DNA of 15,771 nt from CAMQVM01 sp044433365 (lineage in GTDB: Bacteria > Bacteroidota > Bacteroidia > Bacteroidales > Rikenellaceae): assembly GCA_044433365.1 (NCBI GenBank), contig JAWXTR010000079.1, positions 1 through 15,771 of the forward strand. The letters run 5' to 3'. Both the position numbers and the translations under genes were made by a program. Shown piece by piece: positions 14,298 to 15,771 of this stretch (position 1 is the first letter of the stretch; each line of letters begins with the position of its first letter). The notes beneath the pieces are model-generated. The model did not search any database. It saw only the letters and a list, made by a program, of their open reading frames with translations, and had not been told where the DNA came from.

Positions 14298-15158
14298 ATG
14301 AGACAATTAAAAATCACAAAATCGATTACAAATCGTGAGAGTGCATCGCTTGACAAATATCTTCAAGAGATTGGACGTGAAGACCTTATTACTGTTGAAG
14401 AAGAGGTAGAGTTAGCCCAAAAAATTCGCAAGGGCGACCAAGAGGCACTTGAAAAGCTAACTAGAGCAAACTTACGCTTTGTTGTATCGGTTGCAAAACA
14501 GTACCAAAATCAGGGATTAAGCCTACCCGACCTTATCAACGAAGGAAATCTAGGTTTGATTCGTGCAGCTGAAAAATTCGATGAAACTCGTGGTTTTAAA
14601 TTTATCTCTTACGCTGTTTGGTGGATTCGTCAGTCGATTTTGCAAGCTCTTGCTGAGCAATCTCGTATTGTGCGCCTTCCTCTAAACCAAGTAGGTTCGT
14701 TAAACAAAATCAACAAGGCTCTGGCACGTTTCGAGCAAGAGCATGAGCGTACTCCATCGCCAGAGGAGCTAGCTAATGAGCTGGAACTTCCTAAAGATAA
14801 GGTTGCCGACACAATGAGAGTATCGGGTCGTCACGTATCGGTTGATGCACCATTTGCTGATGGTGAGGATAATAGCCTTCTTGATGTACTTGTTAATGGT
14901 GATTCACCTAATGCCGATAGAGGTCTTATCAATGAGTCGCTAGCTACAGAGGTTGACCGTGCACTTGCAACGCTTACCGACCGTGAATGCGATATTATTC
15001 GTTATTTCTTCGGAATCGGTTGTGCAGAGATGACTCTTGAAGAGATTGGCGAAAAATTTGGTCTTACTCGTGAGCGTGTTCGCCAAATTAAAGAGAAAGC
15101 CATCCGCCGCCTACGCCACAACTCTCGCAGCAAACTTTTAAAATCTTATTTAGGTTAG
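14298..15158 (+). CDS. rpoD: Primary sigma factor RpoD (Bacteroidetes short type)
   Basis: The housekeeping sigma factor that directs RNA polymerase to TAnnTTTG-type promoters. The 286-residue protein lacks the acidic region 1.1 and the long non-conserved region of proteobacterial RpoD, as is usual in Bacteroidetes. Region 1.2 is around SLDKYLQEIGRE (17-28). Region 2 runs about 55-120 with ANLRFVVSVAKQYQ, GLSLPDLINEGNLGLIRA and YAVWWIRQSI. Region 3 follows to about 205. Region 4 ends with the helix-turn-helix GLTRERVRQIKEKAIRRLRH. It stands as a single-gene unit between two clear terminators. A TTCTAA-family repeat lies just upstream. The ATG at 14298 is preceded by the purine-rich AAGAAGAAA. 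Confidence 0.97.
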   Translation: MRQLKITKSITNRESASLDKYLQEIGREDLITVEEEVELAQKIRKGDQEALEKLTRANLRFVVSVAKQYQNQGLSLPDLINEGNLGLIRAAEKFDETRGFKFISYAVWWIRQSILQALAEQSRIVRLPLNQVGSLNKINKALARFEQEHERTPSPEELANELELPKDKVADTMRVSGRHVSVDAPFADGEDNSLLDVLVNGDSPNADRGLINESLATEVDRALATLTDRECDIIRYFFGIGCAEMTLEEIGEKFGLTRERVRQIKEKAIRRLRHNSRSKLLKSYLG

Positions 15159-15185
15159 GAAACTCTTTGTAATATATTTTGAAAT

Positions 15186-15227
15186 AAAAAAGCAGGAAAT
15201 TCAATGACATGAATTTCCTGCTTTTTT
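15186..15227. terminator. Strong bidirectional terminator after rpoD
   Basis: Perfect 18-nt arms pair AAAAAAGCAGGAAATTCA with its complement ending in TTTTTT around the loop ATGACA. It starts 28 bp after the rpoD stop. The A-run and T-run make it functional on both strands. Confidence 0.92.
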
Positions 15228-15273
15228 ATGTTGATAATTTTTTTGCTACCTTCGCAGGTAATAATTACGGTTC

Positions 15274-15288
15274 ATTCTCAAAATTTGT
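15274..15288 (+). repeat. ATTCTCAAAATTTGT boundary repeat
   Basis: The same 15-mer (one C/T difference) occurs at 25-39 on the plus strand, and an exact copy lies at 410-424 on the minus strand. Each copy sits beside REP hairpins, so it probably belongs to the repeat unit. Confidence 0.55.
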
Positions 15289-15297
15289 GGCTCGGCT

Positions 15298-15322
15298 GTA
15301 AAGACGTAGCCCTGCTAGGTCT
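15298..15322 (+). repeat. Degenerate REP-like hairpin, copy 4
   Basis: GTAA at 15298-15301 precedes AGACGTAGC, loop CCT, and GCTAGGTCT. One arm base and the GTAG tetranucleotide are each altered by one base relative to the copies near 200-395. Confidence 0.7.
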
Positions 15323-15419
15323 GAGTTTGGATTTGGCTTGGCAAATTCAATTTTGTTTGCTTTGCGAAATTAATTCATTTTTACTTGATAAGCTCATTTT
15401 GTTTTGCAAATTCGATTTT

Positions 15420-15441
15420 AGACGTAGCAGGGCTACTCTAC
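15420..15441 (-). repeat. Degenerate REP-like hairpin, copy 5 (inverted)
   Basis: AGACGTAGC-AGG-GCTAC is followed by TCTAC, with about three bases lost from the second arm. It faces copy 4 about 100 bp away, again a head-to-head pair. The DNA between has repeated GCAAATTC motifs. Confidence 0.65.
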
Positions 15442-15495
15442 TGGGGACGAAAACTGATTTTTCGCCTTAAAAAGGGTGACTCCCAAAACCCCGAA

Positions 15496-15536
15496 AAAAA
15501 ATCCAACTAATTGATTATTAATTAGTTGGATTTTTT
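15496..15536. terminator. Terminator-like hairpin before the transposase fragment
   Basis: Perfect 17-nt arms (15496-15512 and 15520-15536), with core ATCCAACTAATT, enclose the loop GATTATT. The A-run and T-run allow termination on both strands. It lies just downstream of GGGTGACTCCC at 15475 and directly before the TATCTTTG box. Inside the left end of an insertion sequence, such a hairpin would shield the transposase from outside transcription. Confidence 0.75.
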
Positions 15537-15537
15537 G

Positions 15538-15545
15538 TATCTTTG
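15538..15545 (+). promoter_or_regulatory. -7 box upstream of the transposase fragment
   Basis: TATCTTTG followed by CA matches TAnnTTTG exactly. It begins one base after the terminator hairpin. No TTTG lies at the standard -33 spacing. The predicted start falls almost at the beginning of the open frame at 15551. Confidence 0.45.
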
Positions 15546-15550
15546 CATAA

Positions 15551-15771
15551 ATAAATTACGTAAAGTCACACATATCGGGTTTTGATACCAGTAAATTGGG
15601 TATCTTAAAGTCGCAATTGCCTATAAAAAAATTGGAGCAATTATTTAATAAAAAAACGATCTTCAAATAGGCAAGGAGGTCGCCCCGAGGTATTGCATTT
15701 AGAAGCTCAAATATGTTTGATGTTTTTGAAAGCCTACACCAATCTTAGCGATTCAGAATTAATCAGAAGAT
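15551..15771 (+). pseudogene. 5' part of a frameshifted IS transposase gene, cut by the window end
   Basis: One frame from 15551 reads INYVKSHISGFDTSKLGILK then SQLPIKKLEQLFNKK, and stops at TAG 15668. The +1 frame takes over with RSSNRQGGRPEVLHLEA, then QICLMFLKAY and TNLSDSELIRR, to the window end. The joined product resembles the N-terminal (DUF772-like) region of IS5/IS1182-type DDE transposases: a short leader, then LEAQICLMFLKxYxxLSDxELI. The frames meet at seven A residues (15650-15656). With six A's the reading would be continuous. The first frame has no ATG; ATA at 15551 stands where MNYVKS would be expected. It is either decayed or uses slippage. The family assignment is by recalled similarity. 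Confidence 0.6.

Noticed and set aside
15247..15254. TACCTTCG as a promoter -7 box before the REP pair
   Set aside because: It has one mismatch to TAnnTTTG, no -33 at proper spacing, and no gene downstream.
15228..15470. 80-residue open frame after rpoD
   Set aside because: It crosses both degenerate REP hairpins (translated as KDVALLGLS and RRSRATLLG) and begins inside the terminator tail, so it is not a real gene.
1..15771. tRNA or rRNA genes
   Set aside because: No T-loop GGTTCGAAT-type signature with a cloverleaf or conserved rRNA block was seen on either strand.

Overview
The window looks like chromosomal DNA from an AT-rich member of the Bacteroidales (phylum Bacteroidota). This rests on a 286-residue primary sigma factor of the short Bacteroidetes type, a 574-residue lysyl-tRNA synthetase with a C-terminal extension, a 685-residue HtpG, several TATCTTTG-type -7 boxes, A-rich start regions without clear Shine-Dalgarno sequences, and a Ser-type sulfatase. 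The genus cannot be fixed from the sequence.

Layout. Positions 1-430 hold no intact gene. They carry the decayed C-terminal end of an ISL3/ISAon1-type transposase (minus strand) and three REP-like hairpins in alternating orientation. Two minus-strand genes follow: htpG (431-2488) and, upstream of it, a XerC/XerD-type recombinase (2590-3483). Divergent from these are a NhaD-type Na+/H+ antiporter (3708-5141) and an exported Ser-type sulfatase (5339-6970). The convergent gap 6971-7279 is packed with hairpins, including a 93-nt near-perfect palindrome. A minus-strand block lysS-tpiA-fabD (10778 down to 7280) follows. The lysS/recO divergent gap holds a 162-bp TA-flanked palindromic MITE-like element. 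Then come plus-strand recO (11201-11935), a 616-bp AT-rich gap rich in dyads, a DegP/HtrA-type protease (12552-14099) and rpoD (14298-15158). After a strong terminator, the window ends with two degraded REP hairpins, a second terminator-like hairpin, and the 5' end of a transposase gene with a frameshift at an A7 tract.

How the genes fit together. These are mostly housekeeping functions: cytosolic chaperone, periplasmic quality control, chromosome-dimer resolution, recombinational repair, translation, glycolysis, fatty-acid initiation and the primary sigma factor. The sulfatase is the only clearly accessory gene and has no SusC/SusD partner or maturase in view. I see no new protein-based system. 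The unusual content is intergenic: at least three families of small inverted-repeat elements (GTAG-REPs, TA-flanked GGGGAGTTCTAA elements, and GGTGAC palindromes) plus transposase relics at both ends. Nearly every large gap carries at least one of them.
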